A DNA stretch of 64,000 nt, from NCBI GenBank assembly GCA_021846985.1, contig JAJZVX010000002.1:1-64000 (forward strand), read 5' to 3'. The position numbers and the translations under genes were made by a program. Below the pieces are notes generated by a model, which searched no databases, was not told where the DNA came from, and worked only from the letters and a program-made list of their open reading frames with translations. The stretch comes from Acidobacteriota bacterium. Lineage in GTDB: Bacteria > Acidobacteriota > Terriglobia > Terriglobales > Acidobacteriaceae. This document shows, in pieces, positions 46,101-53,224 of this stretch (positions within the stretch are counted from its first letter, which is position 1; every line of letters begins with the position of its first letter).

Positions 46101-46648
46101 ACCGGCTGCAGCCGGAGGGTGTTGGCGCCCTTGCGAAGATAGCTGCCCGGAAAGGCGAACTCCACGTCGGCGGCGGCATAGGCGGGATCGAAGGAATCCG
46201 TCTGGTCGCCGCTGTCGTAGTTGTGTTGCGGGTGCAGATAGAAGACGCCGGTCCGGCCGTTGATCTCCACGCGCAGCGCGGGCACGCTGGACGATTCCAC
46301 CAGCAGCGCCACGTGCAGACGGTAGGCCGCCGCCGGGGCATGATCCAGCGTGAAGGTGATGGCGCGCGGCGCCGACGCCACACTGGCCGGCTGCGTGCCT
46401 TGCGCCGTGGCCAGCGTCGCCGGATGCTGGCTGAACCAGTCCCTGGCCGGGTTGTCGCGCGAGACGATGAAGTTCACCCTGGCCGTGGGATCGCCGGAAT
46501 TGAAGTCGGTTGAGGAACGGTCAAAGTTCCCGATCTGAAAGACGATCTGGTCCGCGCCTGGTGGGGGGGGCGCCGCGCATAGCAGAGAAGGCGAAAGCGA
46601 GCCGAGCAGCACCGCCAGCAATGGGGCGATCCGGTCAATCGTTCTCAT
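43127..46648 (-). CDS. Secreted GH38 alpha-mannosidase
   Basis: Very large (1173 residues) exported glycoside hydrolase of family 38. ATG at 46648 gives a signal peptide (LLAVLLGSLSPSLLCA). An N-terminal ~270-residue module with beta-rich sequence (VNFIVSRDNPARDWFS, YRLHVALLVESSSVPALRVEING) precedes the catalytic domain, which starts at FLVPHIHVDIGYSD (zinc His/Asp). It continues through DGEWDLMQF, ANITDVPTYTW (likely nucleophile Asp region) and GRLNENSPFWWEGPDGGKVLMWYSR to C-terminal beta-sandwich domains (VIVFNSLNWKRSGAV, YYKVELDAETGAIRSI, RIRLFNNEKKIEIVEEVDKTE). It presumably releases mannose from glycans in the periplasm or outside. Divergent from galT. Confidence 0.92.
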   Translation of the reverse strand: MRTIDRIAPLLAVLLGSLSPSLLCAAPPPPGADQIVFQIGNFDRSSTDFNSGDPTARVNFIVSRDNPARDWFSQHPATLATAQGTQPASVASAPRAITFTLDHAPAAAYRLHVALLVESSSVPALRVEINGRTGVFYLHPQHNYDSGDQTDSFDPAYAAADVEFAFPGSYLRKGANTLRLQPVEEAAEEAPDAALTYDAIALSTAASAPSGRLQQAMLEPTIFYVMHGSELAECVEAYIRYGSRVNAGSSAELTLAGKQYRQALRGGNDFGEEKVEFQVAAFPPQTEASLKLQIDGHAERYQQKVSPGKKWTLFLVPHIHVDIGYSDYQAKVAAIQSRTVDEALDMMAQHPEFRFSLDGEWDLMQFLQSRTAARQKEAIEAIRNGKLFLPAQYANLLTGIPTAETLIRSLYPSAALSRKYGLAVNYANITDVPTYTWSYASILASAGLHYFAAAGNNYRAPVLMQGRLNENSPFWWEGPDGGKVLMWYSRHYMQMQFLFGLPPLVDAGREMLPIYLQMYERPTYRASAAIIYGTQVENTDLFPQQAALVEQWSHAYAYPKLEYSGFHDALAAIQKQFGDDLPTVRGDGGPYWEDGAASDALYLAMERWNEPRAQTAEKLATLAPFLNPGLRTNTAELNRMWTAMVQMDEHTWDSYNSVTDPSSHEAADQLAVKEQFAVDAKMQADFITRRGLANLANAIPAGTGSVIVFNSLNWKRSGAVTLDLPKGMELVDTTTGQAVPAAAVGGGAGFTRLRFLAVEVPALGYKVYETRKAAEPAAPPAKAEGSVLENAYYKVELDAETGAIRSIFDKQLQRELVNQQSPYRFGQYLYISGGDKAPNTVLRYGPMYPKPELETHPASGGTIVSVERTPLGEAAELESRALNTPSIRTRIRLFNNEKKIEIVEEVDKTEVLTKEGVYFAFPFAIEHPQFQYEVQNGVVDPAKDMYPGAGHEWFTVQHWIAVRQGSLSAALMPLDAPLVTLGDINRGAWPSKFGDRAGTVFSYVMNNYWDTNYRGGQGGHFTFHYVVASAAATDPVALSRMGWQEATPLEHDFITTQDKALGPAQAAAPQSPAGARQLNAEEQSFLEMDDASLLLETWKPAEDGNGTILRFLDLGGPERTVSARIPLLHLAQVTKTDSLERGGEPVPLAGGGGFQFTVGPHQIVTLRLVEAAQ

Positions 46649-46712
46649 CGGTGAACTCCTTGTTTTTTCCTGAAATGCTGGCGGCTGCCGGCGCGCGCTG
46701 CCGAGGAAGGGA

Positions 46713-46724
46713 CGTTCGCGAACG
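46713..46724. promoter_or_regulatory. 12-base palindrome CGTTCGCGAACG
   Basis: Perfect palindrome in the 173-base divergent region between the mannosidase (-) and galT (+). It lies 65 bases upstream of the mannosidase ATG, near a minus-strand TACAAT (46759-46754). Possible operator. Confidence 0.4.
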
Positions 46725-46821
46725 AGGCTTTGCTGCCAAATGGATTCGTGCGCATTGTAACGCACCGCCGCAGCCGTGGGGAAAGCCTTGCTCCTTTAGA
46801 ATCAAGTAGGGAGGCAACAGG

Positions 46822-47877
46822 ATGACGAAGAATGAGGGTCCGCACCGGCGGTGGAATCCGCTGCGCAGGGCGTGGGTGATGGTTTCGCCGCAGCGTACGC
46901 AGCGCCCCTGGCTGGGCGAAGTGAGCCCCAAGGCCGCGCTCTCGGGCGACGCCTACGACCCGCAATGCTATCTCTGTCCCGGCAACGCGCGCGCCGGCGG
47001 TGCCAGAAATCCGCGGTATGAGAGTGTGTTTTCGTTTGTAAACGATTACGCGGCCCTGCTGCCCCAGCCCGTTGCCCCCCGCGCGCCAGCCTCGCCGCTG
47101 CTTGCCGCCGAACCCGCCCGCGGCCTCTGCAAGGTGCTCTGCTTTCATCCCGATCACAGCCTCACCCTGGCTCGCATGACCCGGCCCGAAATCTGCCGCG
47201 TGGTCGATGCCTGGATGGCCGAATGCCGCGAGCTCTCCGCACTGGATTGGATCCGCTATGTGCAGATCTTCGAGAACCGCGGAGCCATGATGGGCGCCAG
47301 CAATCCCCATCCCCACTGCCAGATCTGGTCCACCGGCTTTGTTCCCGACGAGCCCGCCGCCGAAACCGAGGCCCAGCGCGCGTACATGGACCGCACCGGA
47401 CGCTGCCTTTTGTGCGACTACCTGCGGACCGAGCAGAATGCCGGGGAGCGAATCGTCTTTGAAAACCAGCATTTCACCGCGCTGGTTCCCTGGTGGGCGG
47501 TGTGGCCCTTTGAGGTTCTGCTGGTTTCCCGCCGTCACTTCGGCGCCATGCCTGAGTTGGAGGACGCGGAACGCGCCGCGCTGGCCGATGCCCTCCAGCG
47601 GCTCACCACGCGCTACGACAACCTCTTCGAAACCAGCTTCCCCTACACCATGGGCTTTCATCAGTCGCCCGTGAACGAGCCTGCCCCGGGAAGCGCGGCG
47701 CGCGCCGAATGGCACTTTCACGCGCACTTCTACCCCCCCTTGCTGCGCTCGGCAACGGTCAGAAAATTCATGGTGGGATTCGAGATGCTGGGGATGCCGC
47801 AGAGAGACATCACTCCCGAGGGCGCGGCCCAGCGCCTGCGCGACTGCTCAGAACAGCATTTCTGGCCGAGAGATTAA
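46822..47877 (+). CDS. galT: Galactose-1-phosphate uridylyltransferase
   Basis: Leloir-pathway enzyme exchanging UMP between UDP-glucose and galactose 1-phosphate. The 351-residue protein carries the active-site triad motif H163-P-H165 with C166 (ASNPHPHCQIW), where the second His is the nucleophile. Zinc-site cysteines are QCYLCPG (C49, C52). Other family segments are RRWNPLRRAWVMVSPQR, FENRGAMMGASN and AEWHFHAHFYPPLLRS. AGGGAGG lies nine bases before the ATG. No other gal genes adjoin; the neighbouring mannosidase suggests a role in using released sugars. Confidence 0.96.
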   Translation: MTKNEGPHRRWNPLRRAWVMVSPQRTQRPWLGEVSPKAALSGDAYDPQCYLCPGNARAGGARNPRYESVFSFVNDYAALLPQPVAPRAPASPLLAAEPARGLCKVLCFHPDHSLTLARMTRPEICRVVDAWMAECRELSALDWIRYVQIFENRGAMMGASNPHPHCQIWSTGFVPDEPAAETEAQRAYMDRTGRCLLCDYLRTEQNAGERIVFENQHFTALVPWWAVWPFEVLLVSRRHFGAMPELEDAERAALADALQRLTTRYDNLFETSFPYTMGFHQSPVNEPAPGSAARAEWHFHAHFYPPLLRSATVRKFMVGFEMLGMPQRDITPEGAAQRLRDCSEQHFWPRD

Positions 47878-47927
47878 GCCGCGCAAACTGTGCGGCTCTG
47901 GCCAAAATACCGCACCACGGAGCGAGA

Positions 47928-48003
47928 TGGTGAGCTCGCTGGGGATCGAACCCAGGACCCACGCCTTAAAAGGGCGTTGCTCTACCAACTGAGCTACGAG
48001 CTC
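47928..48003 (-). tRNA. tRNA-Lys (anticodon TTT)
   Basis: A 76-base cloverleaf with encoded CCA on the minus strand. Acceptor GAGCTCG/CGAGCTC, D arm GCTC-AGTTGGTA-GAGC, anticodon arm ACGCC-CTTTTAA-GGCGT (anticodon TTT), T arm CTGGG-TTCGATC-CCCAG. Confidence 0.97.
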
Positions 48004-48387
48004 TCGCTGAGTACGGTTTTCGCGTGGCGCGACAGCCGGCGGACGATCCGCCTGTCCCTCTGTCTTCACGCCGGACGCATTCCTCGATTTTCATCGGTGA
48101 TGACGATGGAACCGGGAGGGGCTCTTGCCCTTACGCGCCCATGGCTTTGGAACCACCCGCTGCTCCGGAAGAATTGTCCGGCGAAGCGGATTCTGCCCTG
48201 TCCTCAAGTCTACCCTAGACCTCGCTTCACGGCTACCCGCCGCGGGAAAGTTGCATGCGCCGCAGAGCCGATTCTGCTGGTGCGTAAAATTCGAATCGGG
48301 CCGGAAATGATGGAAGCGCGGCCCAAACACAGATTCCGTGAAACCATGGTTTGCCCTTCAGCCGCGCCTCTCGCTATGCTCTGGTTC
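48004..48387. other. Intergenic region upstream of ftcD
   Basis: About 380 bases. The ftcD frame is open through it back to 47890, but crossing the tRNA and without similarity, so it is untranslated. A perfect 12-base palindrome AAACCATGGTTT occupies 48341-48352, 35 bases before the ftcD ATG, a possible operator. No clear -35/-10 pair was identified. Confidence 0.5.
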
Positions 48388-49887
48388 ATGTCCACCACTC
48401 TAGTCGAATGCGTTCCGAATTTCTCCGAGGGCCGCGATCCGGCCATCGTTGACGCCATCGCCGAAGCCATGCGTCTTCCTGGCGTTTACATTCTCGACCG
48501 CGAGATGGATGCCGACCACAACCGCTCCGTGATTACGCTTGCCGGCGCCCCGGAAGCCATTCAGGAAGCCGTCATTCGCGGCGTCGGCAAGGCCGCCGAG
48601 CTGATCGACCTGACGCGGCACGAAGGAGCTCACCCGCGCATGGGCGCCGCGGACGTGGTTCCCTTTATCCCCATCCGGGGCGTTACCCTCGACGACTGTG
48701 TGGCCATGGCGCGTCACGTGGGCGCGGAGATCGCCCGCCGCTACGCCATCCCCGTCTATCTCTATGAGGCTGCAGCCACGCGCCCCGAGCGCCAGAACCT
48801 GGAGAATATCCGCCACGGCCAGTTTGAAGGCATTCGCGACGAAATCGCCACCCATTCCGCGCGGCAGCCCGATTTTGGAGAGCTGCGCGTTCATCCCACC
48901 GCTGGCGCCACGGCCGTGGGCGCGCGCAAGTTTCTCATCGCCTATAACGTCTTTCTGAACACCCCGGATGTGGCCATTGCCAAAAACATCGCCAAGGCCG
49001 TGCGCTTTTCGTCCGGAGGCCTGCGCTATGTCAAGGCCGCGGGCTTTCTCGTCCGGGGCCAGGCCCAGGTCTCGATGAACCTCACGGACTTCGAGCTGAC
49101 CCCGCTTCATCGCGTCTTCGAGTTCATCCGCCGCGAGGCCGCGCGATACGGCGTCATGCCCGTCAGCAGCGAGATTGTGGGACTGATTCCGAAGCGGGCG
49201 CTGGAGCAGGCCGCAGAGTGGTTTCTGCAGATCGAGAACTTCGATTCCTCGCTTATTCTCGAAGAACGGCTTGCCACGGCGATGAGCTCATCGAGCGGTG
49301 ACGCCAGTCTCCGCGCCGGCGTCGAACCCTTTCTGGACCGGTTGGCGGCTGCCACCGCGACCCCCGGCGGTGGAAGCGCGGCCGCTGCCGCCAGTGCCAT
49401 GGCGGCCAGCCTGGCCTACATGGTGGCGGGCCTCATGCGCGCCAAAAAAGCCTATGCCCAGCACGAAGCCGCCTACCTGGCCGCCCTTTCGCAACTTGAT
49501 CGTCTTCGGGAGGAACTGAAGTCGGCGATCGATGCCGACGCTGCCTCCTACAACCAGGTAATGGAAGCCTACAGGCTGCCCAAAGACAACCCGGAACGGC
49601 CCCGGGCCGTCGCCGCCGGCCTTATGAAGGCCACCAGCGTTCCCCTGTCCGTCGCCGAGAAGACCGCAGCCGTCCTGGAAATCGCCACCAACCTGAAACC
49701 TATCTCCGCACCCGGAATGTACTCTGATTTGACCACCGGCATCACTCTGGCGGAGGCGGCCCTGGTTAGTGCACTGGCCAATGTCGATGTGAATCTGGAA
49801 ACCATCAAGCCCGGTTCAGCCGAAGAAGAAGCCTTTGTCGTGAAGACGCGCGCCCGCGCCGCCGCACTGAAGGCCCTGAGCCGCTGA
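48388..49887 (+). CDS. ftcD: Bifunctional glutamate formimidoyltransferase / formimidoyltetrahydrofolate cyclodeaminase
   Basis: Handles the last steps of histidine degradation by the folate route: it moves the formimino group from N-formimino-glutamate to tetrahydrofolate, then releases ammonia to give methenyl-THF. The 499-residue protein starts at ATG 48388 (MSTTLVECVPNFSEGRDP, the family's start). The transferase domain spans ~1-300 (ITLAGAPEAIQEAVIRG, RHEGAHPRMGAADVVPFIP, NLTDFELTPLHRVFEFIRREA). The cyclodeaminase spans ~310-499 (FLDRLAAATATPGGGSAAAA, AYRLPKDNPERPRA, SDLTTGITLAEAAL). hutU and hutI lie at 58-61 kb. Its final 72 bases overlap the convergent sugar transferase frame. Confidence 0.95.
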   Translation: MSTTLVECVPNFSEGRDPAIVDAIAEAMRLPGVYILDREMDADHNRSVITLAGAPEAIQEAVIRGVGKAAELIDLTRHEGAHPRMGAADVVPFIPIRGVTLDDCVAMARHVGAEIARRYAIPVYLYEAAATRPERQNLENIRHGQFEGIRDEIATHSARQPDFGELRVHPTAGATAVGARKFLIAYNVFLNTPDVAIAKNIAKAVRFSSGGLRYVKAAGFLVRGQAQVSMNLTDFELTPLHRVFEFIRREAARYGVMPVSSEIVGLIPKRALEQAAEWFLQIENFDSSLILEERLATAMSSSSGDASLRAGVEPFLDRLAAATATPGGGSAAAAASAMAASLAYMVAGLMRAKKAYAQHEAAYLAALSQLDRLREELKSAIDADAASYNQVMEAYRLPKDNPERPRAVAAGLMKATSVPLSVAEKTAAVLEIATNLKPISAPGMYSDLTTGITLAEAALVSALANVDVNLETIKPGSAEEEAFVVKTRARAAALKALSR

Positions 49888-50625
49888 GTGCGTCGCGCGC
49901 GCCCACGGCGCGGGCATACCCCAATCGCCCAAACCGGCTGCGGCCTGCGCAATGGCGCGCCGCCGCGGAGGCTGGCGCCGGGTCAGCCGGCTGTCGTGCC
50001 GCGCCTTGTCCGGGCGGGCGGGTGTATCCGCAGTCCTCCATGAATGGAGCAGGGCAAATATGGTTTGCGCCAGTACGCCCAGATCGCTCCTCACCGAGGC
50101 TGTGTTCATGTAGAACTGAGAAATGCGCAGTTTGTCGGGCATGACAACCGAGTGAAAGTATCTCCGCGGATCGGCGGCCAGTGCCAGAACATCCGACTCC
50201 TGGCAGTACTTGATCGCCGCCGGGTCGGTGAGCCCCGGGCGAACCGTCAGCAGGCGCCGATAGGCGTGCCGGTACTGCTTGCAAAGCTCGGGCACCACGG
50301 GACGCGGCCCAACCAGGCTCATCTCGCCGGTCAGCACATGCCAGAGCTGGGGCAGTTCATCTACCTTCAGCCGGCGCAGCCAGTAGCCGATTCGGGTCAC
50401 CCGGGGATCGGCGCCGAGAGTGTAGGCGGAGCCATCCGCCCCATAGGCCATGCTGCGCAGCTTCACAAGTTGAAAGCGGCGAAAGCCCTGGCCGACACGC
50501 GTCTGGCGAAAGAGGACGGGCCCCTCGGAATCCAGCTTGATGAGGATTGCGGCGAGAAGAAGAATTGGAAGTGCGGCGATCAGCAAAAAAAGTGCAAACA
50601 GAATATCCACGCTGCGTTTGACCAC
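49816..50625 (-). CDS. Short undecaprenyl-phosphate sugar transferase (PglC-like) with unusual tail
   Basis: A 269-residue monotopic phosphoglycosyl transferase. GTG at 50625 starts MVKRSVDILFALFLL, the family's re-entrant helix, followed by KLDSEGPVLFRQTRVGQGF, FQLVKLRSM, LRRLKVDELPQLWHVLTGEMSLVGPRPV and VRPGLTDPAAIKY. The catalytic Asp-Glu pair (VDELPQ) is present. The normal domain ends near residue 205 (TIFALLHSW); the last ~65 residues are Arg/Ala-rich, unlike the family, and the final codons are antisense to ftcD. This may be stop-codon loss. It is a separate enzyme from the long transferase at 446-1972 and is divergent from the envelope protein gene. Confidence 0.85.
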   Translation of the reverse strand: MVKRSVDILFALFLLIAALPILLLAAILIKLDSEGPVLFRQTRVGQGFRRFQLVKLRSMAYGADGSAYTLGADPRVTRIGYWLRRLKVDELPQLWHVLTGEMSLVGPRPVVPELCKQYRHAYRRLLTVRPGLTDPAAIKYCQESDVLALAADPRRYFHSVVMPDKLRISQFYMNTASVRSDLGVLAQTIFALLHSWRTADTPARPDKARHDSRLTRRQPPRRRAIAQAAAGLGDWGMPAPWARATHSAAQGLQCGGAGARLHDKGFFFG

Positions 50626-50850
50626 GAGCCCCCCGAAAAAGGCAAAAATTTCCAACTCTCCGGAGCAAAGCCGGAGATGCCTGAGGCAATTTGAGAGATG
50701 GCTGAGGCCCGTGCAACTGGCGCCGCGCCGGGCTGTCAATCAGCCCAGGGGAACCAATTCTCGTTGTGTCTTAGCCGCTCCCCTGGTCACAACGCAGAGA
50801 AACTCCCGTTCCGCGAAGAACGAGACAATTCACAAGAGATCAAAAAGAAT

Positions 50851-50862
50851 CTGTATGTACAG
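50851..50862. promoter_or_regulatory. Palindrome CTGTATGTACAG
   Basis: Perfect palindrome with arms CTGTA and TACAG around TG, directly downstream of the putative -10 of the short sugar transferase, i.e. over its start site. The core fits TGTA-N2-TACA, a pattern associated with HutC/GntR-type repressors. Confidence 0.45.
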
Positions 50863-50890
50863 AAAATATCCATCTTGTCTTCAATGTCAA
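50863..50890 (-). promoter_or_regulatory. Putative promoter of the short sugar transferase
   Basis: On the minus strand consensus TTGACA (50890-50885), 16 bases, TATTTT (50868-50863). The leader to the GTG start would be about 230 bases. The stretch is clearly AT-richer than its surroundings. Confidence 0.45.
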
Positions 50891-50925
50891 GAAGTTAATT
50901 GAGGATAGGATAAATCTTGTCTTCA
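50872..50925. repeat. Direct repeat ATCTTGTCTTCA, 42 bases apart
   Basis: ATCTTGTCTTCA occurs at 50872-50883 and 50914-50925. The 42-base offset equals four helical turns, so both lie on the same face of the DNA. The first copy overlaps the promoter spacer. Probably a regulator binding site. The rest of the gap, 50926-51190, shows no gene or clear promoter. Confidence 0.5.
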
Positions 50926-51190
50926 GAGGAGAACCGTACGCTCCAGTGAGACGCGGCTCCGCCGTTTGCATCTTACGAAAAGAGTGCCTCTATTAGGCGG
51001 AGACAATAGGCCATATTGATTGGTTTGTCTATGGAATCAAAAGCAGTTTCATCATACTTCCGTGACCATCATGGGAGGACCGGGATTTGAGCCAGGCGTT
51101 CTTGTTTTGAGGGTATGGCCGTTCTGAAATCACTGGTGCGAGCGGAAAGCAGGCTTGCGGGTTTTTTCCGCAATCCGGCGAGGAGTTTCT

Positions 51191-51982
51191 TTGCGATTCA
51201 TCTTCCCCTTCTTGCTGTTGGTTGCCGTTTTAACCGTCTTTGCTCCCCTGGCCGAGGCCCAGGGCAACTACGAGATTCAGGTTTACGGCGCGGATACAGT
51301 TCCTCCTCGAACCACCATGGTGGAGTTGCACTCGAACTACACTGCCGTTGGGCAACGGCTGACCATTGACGGCGTCGCACCAACAAACCATGCCGAACAC
51401 GAAACCCTTGAGATTACGCAGGGCCTGACCAAGTGGTCGGAGGTTGGTTTCTACGTCTTCACTTCGGAACGCGACGGCTCGGGAGTGCAGTGGGTGGGCG
51501 ACCATATCCGGCCCCGGGTCAGGGTTCCGGATAGCTGGCACTGGCCGGTGGGCGCAAGCCTTTCCATGGAGATGGGGTACCAGCGTGCCATGTTTTCGCC
51601 CGACACATGGACCTGGGAGATCCGGCCGATCATCGACAAGCAGAAGGGGCGATGGTATTTCGCCATCAATCCGGCCCTGGAACGAACCTGGCATGGTCCT
51701 GACGTGGCGCAGGGCGTGGGTTTTTCGCCGGCCGCGAAGATCAGCTTCAACTTCACGCCAGTCATCGCGGGAGGCCTGGAGTACTACGCGGATTACGGAA
51801 GCCTGACCGACATCGCCAGCCTGCACGATCAGCAGCAGCAGATCTTTCCGGCGGTGGATCTCAACGTCTCGCCGGACTGGGAGATCAACTTTGGCGTGGG
51901 CGTGGGGCCAACGGCAGCCACGGACCACTGGATCGTGAAGGGCATTCTGGGCCGCAGGTTCAACTGGCCGAGCCGCAAGTGA
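51191..51982 (+). CDS. Exported envelope protein, likely beta-barrel, unknown function
   Basis: A 263-residue protein. TTG at 51191 has AGGAG five bases upstream and gives a clean signal peptide (MRFIFPFLLLVAVLTVFAPLAEA); a TTG at 51155 would lengthen it without improving it. The mature part is rich in Trp, Tyr and alternating beta segments (MVELHSNYTAVGQRLTI, LTKWSEVGFYVFTSER, LSMEMGYQRAMFSP, WYFAINPALERTW, AKISFNFTPVIAGGLEYYAD, WEINFGVGVGP), suggesting a small outer-membrane beta-barrel. No catalytic motif. It stands alone between divergent and convergent neighbours. Confidence 0.75.
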   Translation: MRFIFPFLLLVAVLTVFAPLAEAQGNYEIQVYGADTVPPRTTMVELHSNYTAVGQRLTIDGVAPTNHAEHETLEITQGLTKWSEVGFYVFTSERDGSGVQWVGDHIRPRVRVPDSWHWPVGASLSMEMGYQRAMFSPDTWTWEIRPIIDKQKGRWYFAINPALERTWHGPDVAQGVGFSPAAKISFNFTPVIAGGLEYYADYGSLTDIASLHDQQQQIFPAVDLNVSPDWEINFGVGVGPTAATDHWIVKGILGRRFNWPSRK

Positions 51983-52041
51983 CGGCTCCGGCCTGTCCTT
52001 CCCTGTGCGTGGAGTCCTGAGCGGCGCGCCGAGCCGTGTTT
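51982..52041 (+). terminator. Possible terminator after the envelope protein gene
   Basis: ACGGCTC (51982-51988) pairs with GAGCCGT (52031-52037), followed by GTTTTA. The 42-base loop is long, so this is a weak call. Confidence 0.3.
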
Positions 52042-52102
52042 TACCAGGGCGCGCGGCCCTCAGCGGCGACAGCTTACCTCTTCGTCTGGGGCCATCGCCG
52101 GC

Positions 52103-53224
52103 TCAGGCCTGGTCGAAGGACCGGACAGTTTCCTTGCGCACCGTGAGGCGCTCCACCAGCCCGGTCCGAACCTCATAGCCCCGTCCCGCAGCCGCAGTGA
52201 GCGCGATTTCACCCGCAGAAGTGACCGTCACCGGCGGATCGATGAGATCCTCGGCCCAATAGCGCGCCGAGGCCGACACGTCACCGGGCAGGCTGAAGTT
52301 TTCCAGGCTAGACAGGGCAATGTTGTGAGAGCGGCCGATGCCGGTTTCCAGCATGCCTCCACACCAGACGGGGATGCCGCGCTCCAGCGCCGCATTATGC
52401 ACGGCGATGGCCTCGGAAAAGCCTCCCACACGTCCCAGCTTGATGTTGATGATGCGGCAGGATCCCATCTCGGTGGCGGCCAGGACATCGCGGCGATTAT
52501 GAATGGATTCGTCCAGGCATATGGGAGTTTCCAGCCGCTTCTGGAGCATGGAGTGGTAGTAAAAATCGTCGTGCCATAGCGGCTGCTCGATCATCAGCAG
52601 ATGGAAAGCGTCGAAGCAAAGAAGATGGTCGGTGTCACTGAGCCGGTAGGCGGAGTTGGCGTCGCAACTAAGCAGGATCTCCGGCCAGCGGTTGCGCACC
52701 TGCTCGAAGACGTCAAGATCCCAGCCGGGCTTGCATTTCAGTTTGATGCGCTGGTAGCCGGCCGCCAGTTCCGTTGCAATGATCGCCAGCAGCTCCGGGA
52801 TCGAGGGTTGGATGCCCAGCGAAACGCCGCACGGGATGGTGGTGCGCACGCCGCCGATCAATTGCCACAGCGGCATGCCCTCGCGTTGCGCCTCCAGATC
52901 CCAGATCGCGTTCTCCAGCGCGGCTTTGGCCATGCGATTGCCGCGCACCCTGCGAAAGATGCGGGGACATTCACCGCCGTGCTCCGGCGACGCGGCCGCC
53001 AGCATCGGGCCCAGCTCCTGCAGAAGGGTGACCCAGGCGGTGTCGGTCGACTCCGAAGAGAAGAACGGCCGCTCGCCGGCCGTGCATTCGCCCCAGCCGG
53101 TGAGCCCTTCGGATTGGACTTCGGCCAGGAGCACGCGCCGGTTGCGGGTCGCGCCAAAGCTGGTTTCAAAGGGACGCACCAGGGGCATGTGCAATTCCCG
53201 CAGGATGATGGCATCGATCTTCAT
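52103..53224 (-). CDS. Enolase-superfamily N-acylamino acid racemase / o-succinylbenzoate synthase
   Basis: A 373-residue enzyme of the muconate-lactonizing subgroup. All catalytic residues are visible: K161-x-K163 (RIKLKCK), metal ligands D188 (CDANSAY), E213 (MIEQPL), D238 (CLDESI) and K262 (NIKLGRVGG). The positions match those of known N-acylamino acid racemases almost exactly. The family contains both menaquinone OSBS and N-succinylamino acid racemase, sometimes in one protein. ATG at 53224 overlaps the GNAT stop by four bases, and no men genes adjoin, which favours the racemase role; the open frame upstream is the antisense-phase region of the GNAT gene and is not used. Confidence 0.92.
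   Translation of the reverse strand: MKIDAIILRELHMPLVRPFETSFGATRNRRVLLAEVQSEGLTGWGECTAGERPFFSSESTDTAWVTLLQELGPMLAAASPEHGGECPRIFRRVRGNRMAKAALENAIWDLEAQREGMPLWQLIGGVRTTIPCGVSLGIQPSIPELLAIIATELAAGYQRIKLKCKPGWDLDVFEQVRNRWPEILLSCDANSAYRLSDTDHLLCFDAFHLLMIEQPLWHDDFYYHSMLQKRLETPICLDESIHNRRDVLAATEMGSCRIINIKLGRVGGFSEAIAVHNAALERGIPVWCGGMLETGIGRSHNIALSSLENFSLPGDVSASARYWAEDLIDPPVTVTSAGEIALTAAAGRGYEVRTGLVERLTVRKETVRSFDQA

Noticed and set aside
44216-46513. Long plus-strand open frame opposite the mannosidase
   Set aside because: Arg/Gly/His-rich shadow of a real GH38 gene, without start site or domain.
50851-50862. CTGTATGTACAG considered as a LexA (SOS) box
   Set aside because: The E. coli-type box needs CTGT-N8-ACAG; here the gap is four bases, and the downstream gene is not an SOS gene.
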